DNA from: Hymenopus coronatus | Lineage: Eukaryota > Arthropoda > Insecta > Mantodea > Hymenopodidae | NCBI GenBank assembly: GCA_030762935.1 | Contig: CM060897.1 | Coordinates: 116,284,676-116,348,675, forward strand | Reading direction: 5' to 3' | DNA length: 64,000 bases | In this document: positions 1 to 9,770 of the stretch, piece after piece | Layout: every line of letters begins with the position of its first letter | Numbering within the stretch: position 1 is the stretch's first letter | Notes under the pieces: generated by a model | Database searches by the model: none | Told to the model about the DNA's origin: nothing | Seen by the model: the letters and a program-made list of their open reading frames with translations, nothing else | Position numbers and translations under genes: made by a program

Positions 1-765
1 TCTGTCAATTCTGATGCCAGTCTGCACGATAAACTTGATGCACTTACTGAAAAAATCGATAAATTGTGCAAATGCAATAGTCTTGTTCTCAATGAAAGCA
101 AAACAATTGACCTCACTTTTAATAGTAGTTGTACTGTTTTTGTAACTGAAACTAATACAAAATTTCAAGGCATTCATTTCGAGCCTGATCTAGGTTGGCG
201 TTCACATATTAATTATATTGCCAATAAAGCATGCAGAGGTATATTTATGTTACGTGTTTTAAAAAATAATGTGTCTTCCAATGTTTTATTATCAGTTTAT
301 TATGGACAAATCTATAGCTATTTGAGTTATGGTATTTTATATTGGGGGAACCATGCTTTAGCTAAAAATATACTTTTATTACAGAAAAAGGCAATTCGAA
401 TTTTATGTATGCCCACAGAACTCATTGTAAACCTTTATTTGTTAGGTTGGGTGTTTTAACTTTGACTTCATTGTTTGTGTTCCACTGCCTCTTTTTTGCT
501 AAGAAAAATAGTCATAAATACAATCTATGTTCCGAAATCCATCTTCATCACACCAGAACTAGCTCCAATATTTACATAAATAGATGTAAATATAGCAAGA
601 TACAAAATTCCTTTGAAATAGTATCATTAAATTTATCTAACAAACTCAGTGACAGCACTAAAGCTCTCTCCATTGAAACTTTTAAGAGGTCAGTGAAGCG
701 CACTTTGATTTTAAATCCATTTTATTGTTTGGATGAATTTTATAATACTGTCAATTGTTTTTGAT
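1..765 (+). pseudogene. Non-LTR retrotransposon (LINE) reverse transcriptase, C-terminal part, frameshifted
   Basis: Window opens inside the reading frame. Frame 1 runs from base 1 to about 459 and gives SLVLNESKTIDLTF, then FQGIHFEPDLGWRSHINYI, LLSVYYGQIYSYLSYGILYW and LLLQKKAIRILC; the homology then continues in frame 3 from about 405 (HCKPLFVRLGVLTLTSLFVF, then a tail ending SFEIVSLNLSNKLSD...LDEFYN) to a stop near 763. This order (G-I-x-x-D-x-x-L-x-W-x-x-H-I, then YYG..Y..L.YGI..WG, then LQKKAIRI, then KPLF..L.ILTL) is the region after the reverse-transcriptase palm in many arthropod LINEs of the Jockey/CR1-like assemblage. The protein would copy its own RNA at a nicked target in the nucleus. 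One frameshift at about 405-455 makes it dead. Upstream domains lie outside the window. Family-level assignment is from memory of the motif order; clade is uncertain. Confidence 0.8.
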
Positions 766-945
766 CTTTTTTTGTATTTGACGTTGCTACACAATGTACT
801 TAGTTCTGGCAAATAAACTTTCCATCCATCCATCCATCCATCCATCCATCCATCCATCCATCCATCCATCCATCCATCCATCCATCCATACATCCATCCA
901 GCCATCCAGCCATCCATCTCTCTATCTATCCATCTATCCATCTAT
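766..945 (+). repeat. LINE 3' UTR with AATAAA and (CATC)n tail
   Basis: A short 3' untranslated segment with AATAAA at about 812-817 is followed at once by a CCAT/CATC tandem tract (about 821-940, degenerating to CATCTATC at the end). LINEs that end in a short tandem repeat instead of poly(A) are known; the tract's position directly after the coding remnant argues that it is the element's tail and not an unrelated microsatellite. Confidence 0.7.
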
Positions 946-1555
946 CCAATTTCTCCCTGAAAAATGAGATAAACATGAACAAATGTGGTATTTTAATTAT
1001 TTCCCTGTAGGTAGAAAGGAAGTAATGAATTACATTAGGGTAAAGTGATAGCGAAAACATTTCCTTACAAATGATCCCTAAGGGATGAATAGACCAAGAC
1101 TTTGAATATAAATGGTGATTTTATAAATAGTTATATTTAAGAATTTCTTACACATAGGCTTATTTATTTTGAGTATTTGGATACTTTGAGATATTTGTTA
1201 ATAGATAATATAGGTTTGTGTGTTACATTTATAACTGCATATCTTCAGGTTCTCTTTTATTTTATTTATTTTTTTATACATTTGCAATTCAAGCTATGAT
1301 GCTGAAAGCTCATGTTCAGGGTACAAGCTTGTATTGGTGGCTAAACGGCGCTCTTTCACACAGATTATTTAATGAGGAATGGTGTGTATCGTAACATTAA
1401 CTATGGAAACGTTTAAAGCTTTGGTGTTATTAAAGATGAACACTTTTCTCCGAATACTTTTTTTAGTATTATCTTTATTCTTGTTAATCTACTAAGTTAT
1501 TTTACGAGGGAGCGCTGGGATATTATTTACAAAAGATGCCTACTACCGTATTTAT
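946..1555. other. Unassigned AT-rich spacer
   Basis: No transposon motif, long reading frame or tandem repeat seen. Contains TTTATTTT runs near 1255-1280 only. Confidence 0.5.
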
Positions 1556-1985
1556 TGACGAATATATCTCAATAGTATAAACAACAACTTTATTGTCTAA
1601 ACGATCTGTTAGTTACAAATAAACAATTAAGTTCACTCAACATAAGACACTTCACAATTTTTGTCAGCACGCCGTCCGTGGCTCGTGCCCCAATGCGCGA
1701 CTACACTGTAGTAACTCACAACTCAGTTCAAATCACAACACAATGCACTGACATCTCCTTGCTTTTTTATAAAGGGAAGCACCGGCACTTGTATTCCAGA
1801 AGTTTCTAGTTACATCTGTGGCGCACTTCTTGGCTTGCTTACACCATTCTCTGACTGCGAAGTCTGGCATTCCCATTCTCGCGACCGGTGCCTCAGCGAA
1901 CGTAAGAGGTCACACACGTGGACGGCATTGTCACAATGTACTCTTCATTGACATCAACATACCATTAAAACCTTCCTGGTAACTT
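1556..1985 (-). mobile_element. LTR-like block (possible solo LTR), edges uncertain
   Basis: Read on the minus strand the block has LTR-style promoter order: a CCCTTTATAAAAAAG TATA box (about 1764-1777), TCAGTG about 22-26 nt downstream (1746-1751; the arthropod initiator consensus is TCAGT), a GC-rich stretch, and then an AATAAA polyadenylation signal (1589-1594) about 160 nt further, with T-rich sequence after it. No gag or pol lies next to it, and TG...CA ends and a target duplication could not be fixed, so this could also be a promoter-bearing fragment of something else. Confidence 0.35.
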
Positions 1986-2030
1986 CATTATTGCGTCAGG
2001 AACCATTGTTTGGTATTACCACGTATTCAG

Positions 2031-2490
2031 TCATGGACGACTTTTCAATCGCAAAACGTCCTTCAGGCTGGTAGAGAATGAGATGGGGCGAGAACCAGTG
2101 TATATGGTGGGTGTGGCACAACGCTGAACCTCAGTGTTATGAACTTTGCAGTAGTCGCATTTTTGGTGTGAAGCTGTGTATTGTCTAACCAGAGAAGTAT
2201 TCCTTTCGTTCACTTCCCCCTTCGCTGCAAGGGTATGACAGTATACCTTGCAGTTGACAGCAATTCCTTGTGAAAGCAGTGCATTAGCAGTATTCCACAA
2301 GTGTCTCAAAAGGCGGAGATCACGTGCTTACCTGCAGATGGAGTAACACGAAATTTCTTGGTCCGGGGACACCAAGGATGTTTCCATTTCATGGATTGGA
2401 TTTTCTTTTAAGCTGTATGGTATGGCATCATGCCTTGTTACCAGTTACCAGTTTTTCCCAAAAAATCTAGATCGTCATTATTTAGTGGTT
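2031..2490 (-). pseudogene. Mariner-like transposase, central catalytic part (copy B)
   Basis: Minus-strand translation in a single frame gives NDDLDFLGKTG, IQSMKWKHPWCPRTKKFRV, SAGKHVISAF-stop-DTCGILL, then LDNTQLHTKNATTAKF and VVPHPPYTLVLAPSH. These match mariner's QSMEWRHP..PRPKKF, SAGKVM..FWD, LHDNARPHTA and HPPYSPDLAPSD blocks. The second catalytic Asp is present (LDN) and the third is replaced by His (APSH); exactly 34 residues separate them, the D34D spacing of mariner. The Trp of FWD and one Arg/Trp further on are stops, as expected from C-to-T decay. After APSH the match fades. It overlaps in content with the block just upstream (2491-3215), so the two are duplicates in direct orientation. 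Function when intact: cut-and-paste transposition at TA sites. Confidence 0.8.
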
Positions 2491-3215
2491 CCCACTCATG
2501 GACAGCTGCATGCAATATCTCGTTGTTGCCAAATCTTTTCTCTCGCAGCTCGTCCTTCATATTGACGAATAGAACATACTCAGATAGGGTTCTACCAGTT
2601 CCGATTTCGCCGTTGCTGAATTCAATTCAATATCGTGTAAGGGTGTCACACAGTACACTTAATCTTGACAGTTATTCCTAGTGGACGCAAGTCCATTGGC
2701 AGTATTCCCCAAGTATCTCAATAATCGGAGATCATGTGCTTATATTCAGATGGAGAAGCACGAAATTTCTTGGGCCAGGGACTTCCAGAATATTGTTACT
2801 GCATGGATTGGATTTTCTTGTCAGCTGTATCGTATTCCTCACCAGTTACCAGTTTCTCCAACAAATCTGGATCATCATTATTCATTTCCAATATTCGACG
2901 ATTGACTTAAAATCTGTTCTTCTTCCGGACTTGTGTTAAGTCCCGTGGAACCCAATGTATGCACACCTTTACTATACCCAAATCGTCATGGATAATGGTG
3001 TGCAGCGTTGCACAGCGGAGTCCTGTCTGCGACTCAAATTCATCTAAGGCCTATCAGCCATAATCAATTCAGACACAATATCAATGATCCTCGGAGATCA
3101 CGATGTTGCGGACGAACAGTACTAAACAGTTTTGCTTGCAGAGTGCCTTTCACTGGCGAACCCAATGATTCAGTTTTAAACGGTCTGGAGGAGCTTCCTG
3201 GCCACAAACAGAGAT
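2491..3215 (-). pseudogene. Mariner-like transposase, N-terminal to central part (copy A)
   Basis: On the minus strand from about 3090 downward: IIDIVSELIMADRP, LDEFESQTGLRCATLHTIIH, DDLGIVKVCIHWVPRDLTQ, RRILEMNNDDPDLLEKLVTG, EEYDTADKKIQSMQ, PWPKKFRASPS. This is mariner's second helix-turn-helix, the WVPR-L linker motif, and the first catalytic block TGDE, here TGEE (Asp to Glu). After about 2665 the D2-D3 core is missing and the frame jumps to YVLFVNMKDELREKRFGN and ILHAAVHEW, which resemble mariner's post-catalytic K..L.GKRF..NEE motif. At 2490 the sequence restarts at the NDD..L block of copy B. Several stops and at least two frameshifts; no terminal inverted repeat identified. Confidence 0.75.
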
Positions 3216-3764
3216 GAAACGTTTATGATTATCTGTTGTATTTACTCATTCCATACACAAAAAGTACACCTTTGACAATGGTTTTCTCTACTTGACAAAA
3301 ACCAAGCACTGTTCTTTCACTATAATTGTGTTCACAACTGACATCGTGGTGTATTACTAATAGGTTATCGACCTACATGAGGACATGCTCATGCATATCT
3401 GTAAATCACAAAGTGTTGCTTATTTTATTCTGCACATCCAACAGGACACTTTTAGAACGGTAAAATACTTTTAAATACTTACAATGAAGCACAGAATTAA
3501 ATTCACATTTAAAATTTAATTTTTCGCTGAATATTACAAATGCAATGTTAACAACCTTCGAAAGAAACCTATAAGCCAGGAAACTTAATATTAGTAAAAT
3601 AGATTTAGAGTATTTTTAATTTATTAGAATATATTTAATCTAATATTTAAAGGTTTACTCAAGCGCATATTTTAAACATACATGCCTATTTTGCGCATTT
3701 TAAGTGTACATAAATCCTCCCTCTAGTGACAATATTGACATTCCGTTCTCCAGTATGAAGGAAA
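3216..3764. other. Unassigned AT-rich spacer
   Basis: No recognisable feature. The G+C falls sharply after about 3460. Confidence 0.5.
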
Positions 3765-4390
3765 GAAAAAAGAAAAGAAAAGAGAGTTACATTTTAGAAA
3801 AGGACTAATAACGAACAACTGAAACAATAACCAGGAATATCTTCGAAATTGTGTCACCCTCCGTGGTGTAGCGGTATTAGCTTCGTATACCCAAGGTCGT
3901 GGGTTCAAACCCGCCGAAGGATAATAGATTTTTTTAGGGAGTTAAAGACCTAGCATGGCTTCCTTCGGAAGAGATGTAAAGCCGTTAGTCCCGTATCGTA
4001 TATTTACGGGCGTAAAAAGCCTCAAGCATGATAAAGAGGGTTATGAGCAAAATTAAGCGTTCTTTCACACCCAACATAGAATGGGACGTTGAGAACCACA
4101 TTAGTTAAAGAGCGTCCATAACTAAAACTTCATTTCCATTTTCTCCGTAATTGTTAACTTCAGAAATTATATATTTGACTAAATAATGTGTTTTAACACC
4201 AACTTTTTGGCTTTGTTTAGTAAGATTTAGTCTATAGCTTACGGCTTACAGTTATACAAAACTCACCCAAAATGAAGATGACTACAGAGATTAATTCTAC
4301 TAAATTTAAAACATGAAAATAAATTAAATAATACAATATTTTAATGAAAATTTTGCATCAGACTTTTAGAAAATAAAAACTTTCGGAGTA
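3765..4390 (-). mobile_element. H1 repeat copy, old, split by a SINE
   Basis: Matches the H1 body (…GAGAAAAG…, AACTGAAAC-AATAACCAGGAATATC, then AATTGTTAACTTC, TGTGTTTTAAC, TACGGCTTACAGTTATACAAAA). Interrupted at about 3851/4129 by a SINE. Among the most diverged copies here; both ends missing. Confidence 0.6.
3852..4128 (+). mobile_element. tRNA-derived SINE, family S1
   Basis: Starts CCTCCGTGGTGTAGCGG (A-box-like) and has a B box at GTGGGTTCAAACCCGCCG, the two internal RNA polymerase III promoter boxes of a tRNA. The body carries the family's shared CTTCCTTCGGAAG, a CGTATATTTACGG arm and GAATGGGACGTTGAGAACCA. The same body occurs on the minus strand at 25616-25927 and 61510-61803. It lies inside an H1 copy; the flanks GAAATTGT / GTAATTGT may be a decayed target duplication. 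Confidence 0.75.
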
Positions 4391-4429
4391 TTATATTCAC
4401 ATATTTTTCTGTACCTTTTTTACGAAAAA

Positions 4430-4702
4430 CGCACCTTATTCTCCTACCCATTTTACGCTTATCAAAATAAATATTAGTAAAAATGGTTTTACTACATATT
4501 AGTTCCCTTCCACAAGAAAAATAAGGAAATACCCTAGGCTAAACTGATCAAATATTATACTGGACCAGGAGAAAAAGAGTAATTACGACTTCCCATTGGA
4601 GTAATCTTTAACTATTTAAAATTGGAATAACAAGGAATGTCTCAGAAGTGGTTAATTACACAAAAATTACGTTTGTTTGAATGAGATTTACATTTTTTTG
4701 CA
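4430..4702 (-). mobile_element. H1 repeat, stem-loop-side half
   Basis: Diverged match to the half of H1 next to the AATGGAA end (TTACTACATATTAGTTCCCTT, GGAAATACCCTAGGCTAAAC, GTCTCAGAAGTGGTTAA). It runs directly into an H1 segment of opposite orientation at about 4703. Confidence 0.6.
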
Positions 4703-5063
4703 GTAAGTATAGGTAGAGAAGTTGTATTTCTCTCAAAAATTCAATACCGATATCTTACTGGAAATTTATGATTAGGGTCTACTGAATCCAAAAGTAATTT
4801 TAGAAAAATATCCATGTGCTTATGTGTTTGTAGACAGCATAACTCAGAAACGAAACTAAGATATTCATTGTTTTGGATTCAATGTTAACATTTTTAAAAC
4901 TTTCTCAAGTGGGAAAACTTCATTCGTTTCATATCTTTTTTGTTTTATTTCTGGCCATGCAAAGAAATCGAACTTCAGCTTCGACAGCAATCTCACAGCT
5001 TTTGTCTGATGTAACCTGTTTTCCTTCTACTTACAAAATACTTACACAATATTTATTTCTGTA
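4703..5063 (+). mobile_element. H1 repeat, internally deleted
   Basis: Begins in the palindromic end (GGTAGAGAAGTTGTATT, AAAAATTCAATACCGA), keeps the AACTCAGAAACGAAAC core, then jumps near 4880 to the distal body (TTCTGGCCATGCAAAGAAA, CTTCTACTTACAAA). The internal deletion removes the central third. Confidence 0.6.
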
Positions 5064-5383
5064 CGAAGAAAAACATCTGCACATCACATGAATATAATAG
5101 GGGTGATATGGCGTAATATATTCTGATATTTCACTGCTTGTTTATTCTGTTAACATGCTAGTTGAGTGCTATAAACTTTTGGCAGTAGTAAAGGAGTTTT
5201 AAGAGAATATGTTTGCGGAATTTCCCGAACTTAAATCAATTATTCCATCAGGCATCTTGGCTTTCCCGGAAAACTGTGTTGATAAGTGAGCAGAATGGGC
5301 AGGCACATAATCCTTGAAAATTTAAAATTAATGACGTTTTAAAAGCATTTTCATTTACAAATGCTGAGTTAATATTCTTGTGT
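5064..5383. other. Unassigned spacer
   Basis: No feature recognised between the decayed H1 copy and the small insertion that follows. Confidence 0.5.
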
Positions 5384-5562
5384 AACATACTTGTACACTT
5401 GGTCCAGAGTTTCCGGTGTAGACCGCCCTGAGGAAGCCTTATCATAAGATGGGCGAAACGTCGGCAGATTTTAGCCTTAAGACGCGGTCTACACCGGAAA
5501 CTCTGGACCAAGATAATTTTAATATTGGCCGTGGAAGTTTACGAAAACATACTTGTACACTT
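5384..5562 (+). mobile_element. 145-bp insertion with 17-bp target duplication and long inverted repeat
   Basis: AACATACTTGTACACTT occurs at 5384-5400 and again, identical, at 5546-5562, bounding a 145-bp insert (5401-5545). Within and at its left edge are 29-bp perfect inverse complements at 5398-5426 and 5484-5512 (arms beginning CTTGGTCCAGAG and ending CTCTGGACCAAG) around a 57-nt centre. The identical 17-bp duplication shows a discrete insertion event of retroposon or Penelope-like character and suggests it is young relative to its neighbours. The centre holds a hammerhead-like core, described separately. Assignment to Penelope-like elements is inference from the ribozyme-like core, the inverted repeat and the variable-length type of target duplication. 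Confidence 0.65.
5423..5467 (+). ncRNA. Hammerhead-ribozyme-like core (candidate)
   Basis: CTGAGGA (5428-5434) fits the conserved CUGANGA box. A stem follows: GCCT/GGGC plus ATC/GAT around an ATAA loop (5436-5454), then GAAA (5455-5458), and GTC (5460-5462) as the expected cleavage triplet. GCC before the first box pairs with GGC after GTC to give stem I. Stem III would be only AC/GT with no loop, so it could form only between two copies (ACGT is self-complementary); very small stem III is known for hammerheads of Penelope-like elements. One extra A at 5435 departs from the canonical form. No self-cleavage evidence. Confidence 0.35.
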
Positions 5563-5774
5563 TTTACTCCCAAATGGAGTTCTAAGAACCTACCATTAGG
5601 AATCCCTTTTTCCAAAGTGCTGGAAATGGAATATTCAATTTCATATTTTGTCTATCTGAAACGATGAATTGAAGCTATGAGTAACATTTTATTGGTAGTA
5701 AGTATTCATATTATAGTTATTATTATTACTACTATTATAATATAATATATTATGTTATGTTAGTGCCCTACCAA

Positions 5775-5870
5775 AGCGTTTGAACCAGGCGAAAAATTAG
5801 TGTTGCAGTTGGGACTTGAATGAGTTTTCTCCTGCTCTCCGTGCGATTGCTCTAACCAATGATGATGATG
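5775..5870 (-). mobile_element. tRNA-derived SINE, family S3, decayed
   Basis: Minus strand reads TTGGTTAGAGCAATCGCACG (A-box side) then CATTCAAGTCCCAAC (B box). The body is short and degenerate. A (ATG)n-like GATGATGATGA lies at its head. Confidence 0.45.
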
Positions 5871-5926
5871 AATACGGTTTAAGAACGCTCACCAGCTGGG
5901 CCATTAGCTCCCGATTGATCTACCCA

Positions 5927-6442
5927 TTGGTATTTGGGTTTAGTATCTTACATACCAAACTACCCTTTACATGGAAAAACTTTCAAAAAATATTATTTTC
6001 TTAACAATGGCTCTGACGATTTTTATTTAAATACCTATATTAAAGATATTTATGCGAGAAATAAAGGATATATCTTGAGTTTTTCGGAAATAGCCTCCAA
6101 AGACCTGTATATTCTGGATGAATTTTTCGGAATTTTTCATAACTGATAAAGCGTAAAAGATAGACAAAAAATTAATACACAAAAAATGTAGAGAGAGTTG
6201 AAACACCCATCTTCTTTCCTGGAGCTGATCTTTTCTGAGATATTCCATGTTATTTGTTTCAGATTTTAAATACTCAACTAACATGTAAAGTATTAAACTC
6301 TTGGTCATGTATAAAACCAGATTTTAACACATGGCAAACAGCTTTTAAAAGATTTGTCCATCGTTTTAGTCTAGTATATTTCTTTATTTCCATTGTATTT
6401 TCAAGGATATATAGAAATTCATGTGATTGGAATACAACAGAT
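5927..6442 (+). mobile_element. H1 repeat copy, palindromic end missing
   Basis: Starts in the TTGGTATTT core, has lost the CCCCACC block, then keeps AAACTACCCTTTACATGG through to CATGTGATTGGAATACAACAG, the distal end. About 510 bp. Confidence 0.75.
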
Positions 6443-6646
6443 TTGTTACCAAATAATCAACCAGTGTGCTTCAGAACTTCGGGGCACACCTTAATGGCAA
6501 CTTACATATCGTAAGTACTTATTATCCAGATAATATTCAAACTGTACTGCTATAAATTGGGCAATTTTGTTATTATATTGGTAATGTTATGCTAACGCTC
6601 TTCCAACCAATAGTCCGTATAACTATGTGAATATTACGGTTACTAG

Positions 6647-6830
6647 ATACTTAACGATATGTATGACGGTATTTTTCAAATAATAAAGAATAGTTTTGGG
6701 CTGGGGTTTATTCTTGAAAATTTTCATGTGGTATACTTGGAAACACTGAACTTTAACATCAAGTTTTCTTTTTGAGTTATGGTGTTCACAGATACTCACA
6801 CACACACACACACACATACACACAATAATT
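6647..6830 (-). mobile_element. H1 repeat fragment with (CA)n
   Basis: Carries GATACTTAA...GGTATTTT, GGGCTGGGGTTTATTC, CTTTTTGAGTTATGGTGTTCACAG and then (CA)n (about 6795-6825). This is the GT-tract side of H1; both ends missing. Confidence 0.65.
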
Positions 6831-6929
6831 AGTTACCTCAAAGAAATAAATGTATATAGACCCATTTTGAACAAAGAATCCAAAGAGAAAATAACTGATA
6901 ATTTAAATTATAAGTTATATTGTTGTATT

Positions 6930-7060
6930 GGATAGGTAGAGTAGGCTGAAAAATTCAGTGCGGTAGCCGGGATTTGAGCCACGGATCTCCAGGTCTCTAG
7001 TCGAATGCTCTAACCACTGAGCTACCATGACAACATACCGGCATAGCAATACATTCCTCA
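6930..7060 (-). mobile_element. tRNA-derived SINE, family S3
   Basis: Minus strand: GGTAGCTCAGTGGTTAGAGC (A box) and GATCCGTGGCTCAAATCCC (B box), followed by CTGAATTTTTCAGCC and CTACTCTACCTATCCAAT, a body shared with the copy at 14750. Best preserved S3 head in the window. A tRNA gene is excluded by the attached SINE body and the imperfect arms. Confidence 0.75.
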
Positions 7061-7108
7061 ACTCACTCTCATGTTTACTGCCAAACCAATAGATGATATC
7101 AAATGTTT

Positions 7109-7434
7109 ACTTTCTCTAGCCCGTATGTACAATGTACATAGTGGATAGAGAAGGTATTGTATTCCACCCTGTCTTTGGACAGTATAGCTCAAAAACGAAA
7201 AGTCCGTTAAACACCAAACTATATATTCATTTATTATTAGGTATAATAATCTCTAAGGATGCAACACGAAGATTTTCAAGAAAATCTCCGCATGCCAACT
7301 ACCCTTTAAATGGAAGAATTTTCGAAAATTTTTGATTTTCTCAAAAATGATTTTGATTAAAATATCATATAATTAAGATATTTATGTAACAAATACTAAG
7401 TATATCTTAAATTTCTGGGAATAGCCTCTGAAGA
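7109..7434 (+). mobile_element. H1 repeat copy, palindromic half
   Basis: Complete palindromic end (ACTTTCTCTAGCCCGTATG, TACATAGTGGATAGAGAAGG) through CTGGGAATAGCCTCTGAAGA, then cut. GT tract absent. Confidence 0.8.
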
Positions 7435-7959
7435 GAAAATGCTTGAAAACTTGTTGGAGTTTAGAAGTGTTAGAAGATTTTTATTGGATGTAAGACAAAA
7501 ATGGAAGCAGTCAGTGAAAAAAAAAAAAACAAATGAAAGAGCGGAGGTTTGTTACTATATGTAGATTTTGTTAATTGTTATAACTAGTGCTGGCTTATGG
7601 GATCCCAAAAGCACACAGTTACAAACACTCAGAACAGTCAGAGGTATTAAGAGAGGCTACTGGAGAGGGGTTTAGCATAAACATTTACATGTTGAAGTAT
7701 AATCTGTTCCAAAAGTAGCTCATTACATGTATTGACATTATATGTATCGTTCTAATTCATAAAGTAACACAACAAAAAACTGTTTCACAATATGATTAAC
7801 AAATAAAAACGCCTTGTACATTTACAAACAAAAACATAAAACTTGAAACAAAACATTTAGGTTAATAACGTGCAGAGATTTGAAAAGAAAATTAACATAA
7901 ATCGAAAAAACTAACTCAGATCTCATTGCAATATACATCTTTACTGTATTGAAGGAAAA
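7435..7959. other. Unassigned spacer between H1 and a mariner remnant
   Basis: No motif recognised; an A-run at 7518-7532. It may contain the lost N-terminal side of the neighbouring mariner, too decayed to read. Confidence 0.4.
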
Positions 7960-8400
7960 GGCTCTCTTCTTATTCCTCAAAATATGTTTGAATCATGCAC
8001 AAGTTTGCACAGTGTTGAACGCGTACCCTTTCGAATTTTCTACATTTTTCAATCTGTGCTCTCTTTCAGTGTTCACTGGTTTATCTAATAGCAGGAACTA
8101 ACAGACCAGGCAGTGAGCAATGCTAGATAGTGCAACACGTTTCGTTGGTTTGAAAGTGCTGCCCTCCTAGCCACGACTTCAGTTCAGTGGAAAGGTGAAT
8201 GCCGCTGGGTGCCAGGTCAGGACTATAAGGGGGGTGATCGAAAATGTCCTATTGAAATGTTCAAGGAGGCAATGGGTTGTGCCAGCAGTGTGTGGACGAG
8301 AGTTGTCATGGATCATCACAATTCCTGAAGTGAGCATTCCTCTTCGTTTGTTTTGAATGGCTCTCCGCAAACGTAGTAAAGTACGAAGATCTTCAAAATA
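7960..8400 (-). pseudogene. Mariner-like transposase, catalytic segment
   Basis: Minus strand from 8400: YFEDLRTLLRLRRAIQNKRR, then MLTSGIVMIHDNSRPHTAG (second catalytic Asp in HDN), TTHCLLEHFN, a frameshift, then PPYSPDLAPSGIHL (third Asp replaced by Gly) and LKSWLGGQHFQTNE. Order and spacing are those of mariner D2, D3 and the post-catalytic WLGG.RF motif. The remainder toward 7960 is too decayed to align by eye. Its expected C-terminus is not downstream on this strand but lies inverted at 8383-8517, so the locus has been rearranged. Confidence 0.75.
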
Positions 8401-8614
8401 ACGTCAATGCTCATTTGAAATCATTGGCGGCAACATTTCTTGAGGTGTGTATTGCAAAGCTTTTGCACAGATACGATAAATGTCTCAATCTTTTCGGTGA
8501 TTATATTGTAAAGTAACCATAAGTGCACAACACTTTTAGTAAGAAAATAATTTCTTTCTATGAACATGTCTTTTATTTATACCCTATCGGAGGTTGAAAA
8601 AAACGGCCCTCGTA
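8383..8614 (+). pseudogene. Mariner-like transposase C-terminus and terminal repeat, inverted relative to neighbour
   Basis: Plus strand: NNVNAHLKSLAATFLEV, then IAKLLHRYDKCLNLFGDYIV and K-stop at about 8517, the typical mariner ending (…RYDKCLN..GDYVEK). About 95 bp further GGTTGAAAAAAACGGCCCTC GTA (8593-8614) looks like a terminal inverted repeat ending in TA. The H1 sequence resumes at 8615, so this end inserted into an H1 copy at a TA. The piece is head-to-head with the minus-strand fragment, overlapping at about 8383-8400. Confidence 0.7.
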
Positions 8615-8975
8615 TCTTTAATATACGATATTTTAATCAAAATTGTTAGAGCCATTTTTGAGGAAAACAAAGTTTTCAATTTTTTTCCACGTAAAGGGTA
8701 GTTTGGGGTAGAGGGAGTCTTTTGCAAATCTTCGCGTCATATCCTTGGAAGATACTGAACTAAAAGTCAACAAGTTTGGAATTTAATGGTCTTTTAGTTT
8801 TTGAGCTATGCTGTCCACAGAAACTTAAGACACGAACCTTTTTCTAAAGATGTTTTCTTTGGACTCAGGGGTCCCAAAGCATATATTTCCGGTGAAATCT
8901 TGGTATCGAATTTTTGGGTGGAATACAATACCTTCTCAATACAATATGTACATAGTTGTGTAGAGAAAGTAAAAA
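8615..8975 (-). mobile_element. H1 repeat copy, truncated by mariner insertion
   Basis: Begins TCTTTAATATACGATATTTT immediately after the mariner end and runs to the palindromic end (CAATATGTACATAGTTG, AGAGAAAGTAAAAA). The GT tract is reduced to CTTAAGACACG. Confidence 0.8.
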
Positions 8976-9770
8976 TATGTTATGTTCCATTCACATGAAC
9001 TTTCTCTACATCGCTGTTACAAATTATTGTTAAAATCATATCTATTCGTTTATCTACTTTATATAATCGATATAAACATTAGCAAACATTTTCTTACTCA
9101 TATGCTTCCTTGTAAGTAGCAGCTAAATAAGGGAATACACTGGGATAAAACGATAGTCAAATCTCTTAAAAGCTGATTGTCATTGAAAAAGTTTAAGTAT
9201 TTTCAATCTATATAAATAACAAGGAATAACTCAGAAATAGTACATTCCACGAAAAACTATATATTTGATATAAATTGTGTGTTTTAACGTGATCTACATT
9301 GTTTTAGCAAGTTTCTGCCCAACTTTTACGGTTTACCAGTCACGCAAAATTCATTGGTAATAAAGATGTCTTTAGAGGCTACTATAGGAAAATTCAAGAT
9401 ATACATTTTATTTGCCATATAAATAGCTTTACTATACGGTGTTTAATCAAAATCGTTAGAGCCATTTTTGAGAAAATAAAAATTTACGAATGTTTTTCCA
9501 TGTAAAGGGTAGTTTGGGGTGGGGGACTTTGCTCAAAATCTTCGTGTCACATCTCTGGAAGATAATAAACTTAAATACCAAGTTTGGTATTTTACGGACT
9601 TTTCGTTTTTGAGTTATTGTGTTCACAGACACACGGACACACTCAAGGACCTTTCTCCAATTTTTTTTTGGTAACAGGGGACTCTAAAACGTGTATTTAC
9701 AGTGAAATCTTGTTATCAAATTTTTCGGTGGAATACAATACCTTCTTTACATAGTTCGTGTAGAGTAAGT
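8976..9770 (-). mobile_element. H1 repeat copy, near full length
   Basis: Starts at TATGTTATGTTCCATTCACA, abutting the previous copy through only a run of five A, and ends at TAGAGTAAGT with a shortened palindrome. Has the CTTAAATACCAAGTTTGGTA palindrome core. Head-to-tail with 8615-8975. Confidence 0.85.

Noticed and set aside
711..941. Minus-strand frame rich in MDGW repeats
   Set aside because: It is the (CATC)n tail of the LINE read backwards.
6930..7060. tRNA gene
   Set aside because: A and B boxes are tRNA-like but the arms do not fold as an intact tRNA and the sequence continues into a SINE body shared with other loci; the same applies to the other SINE heads.
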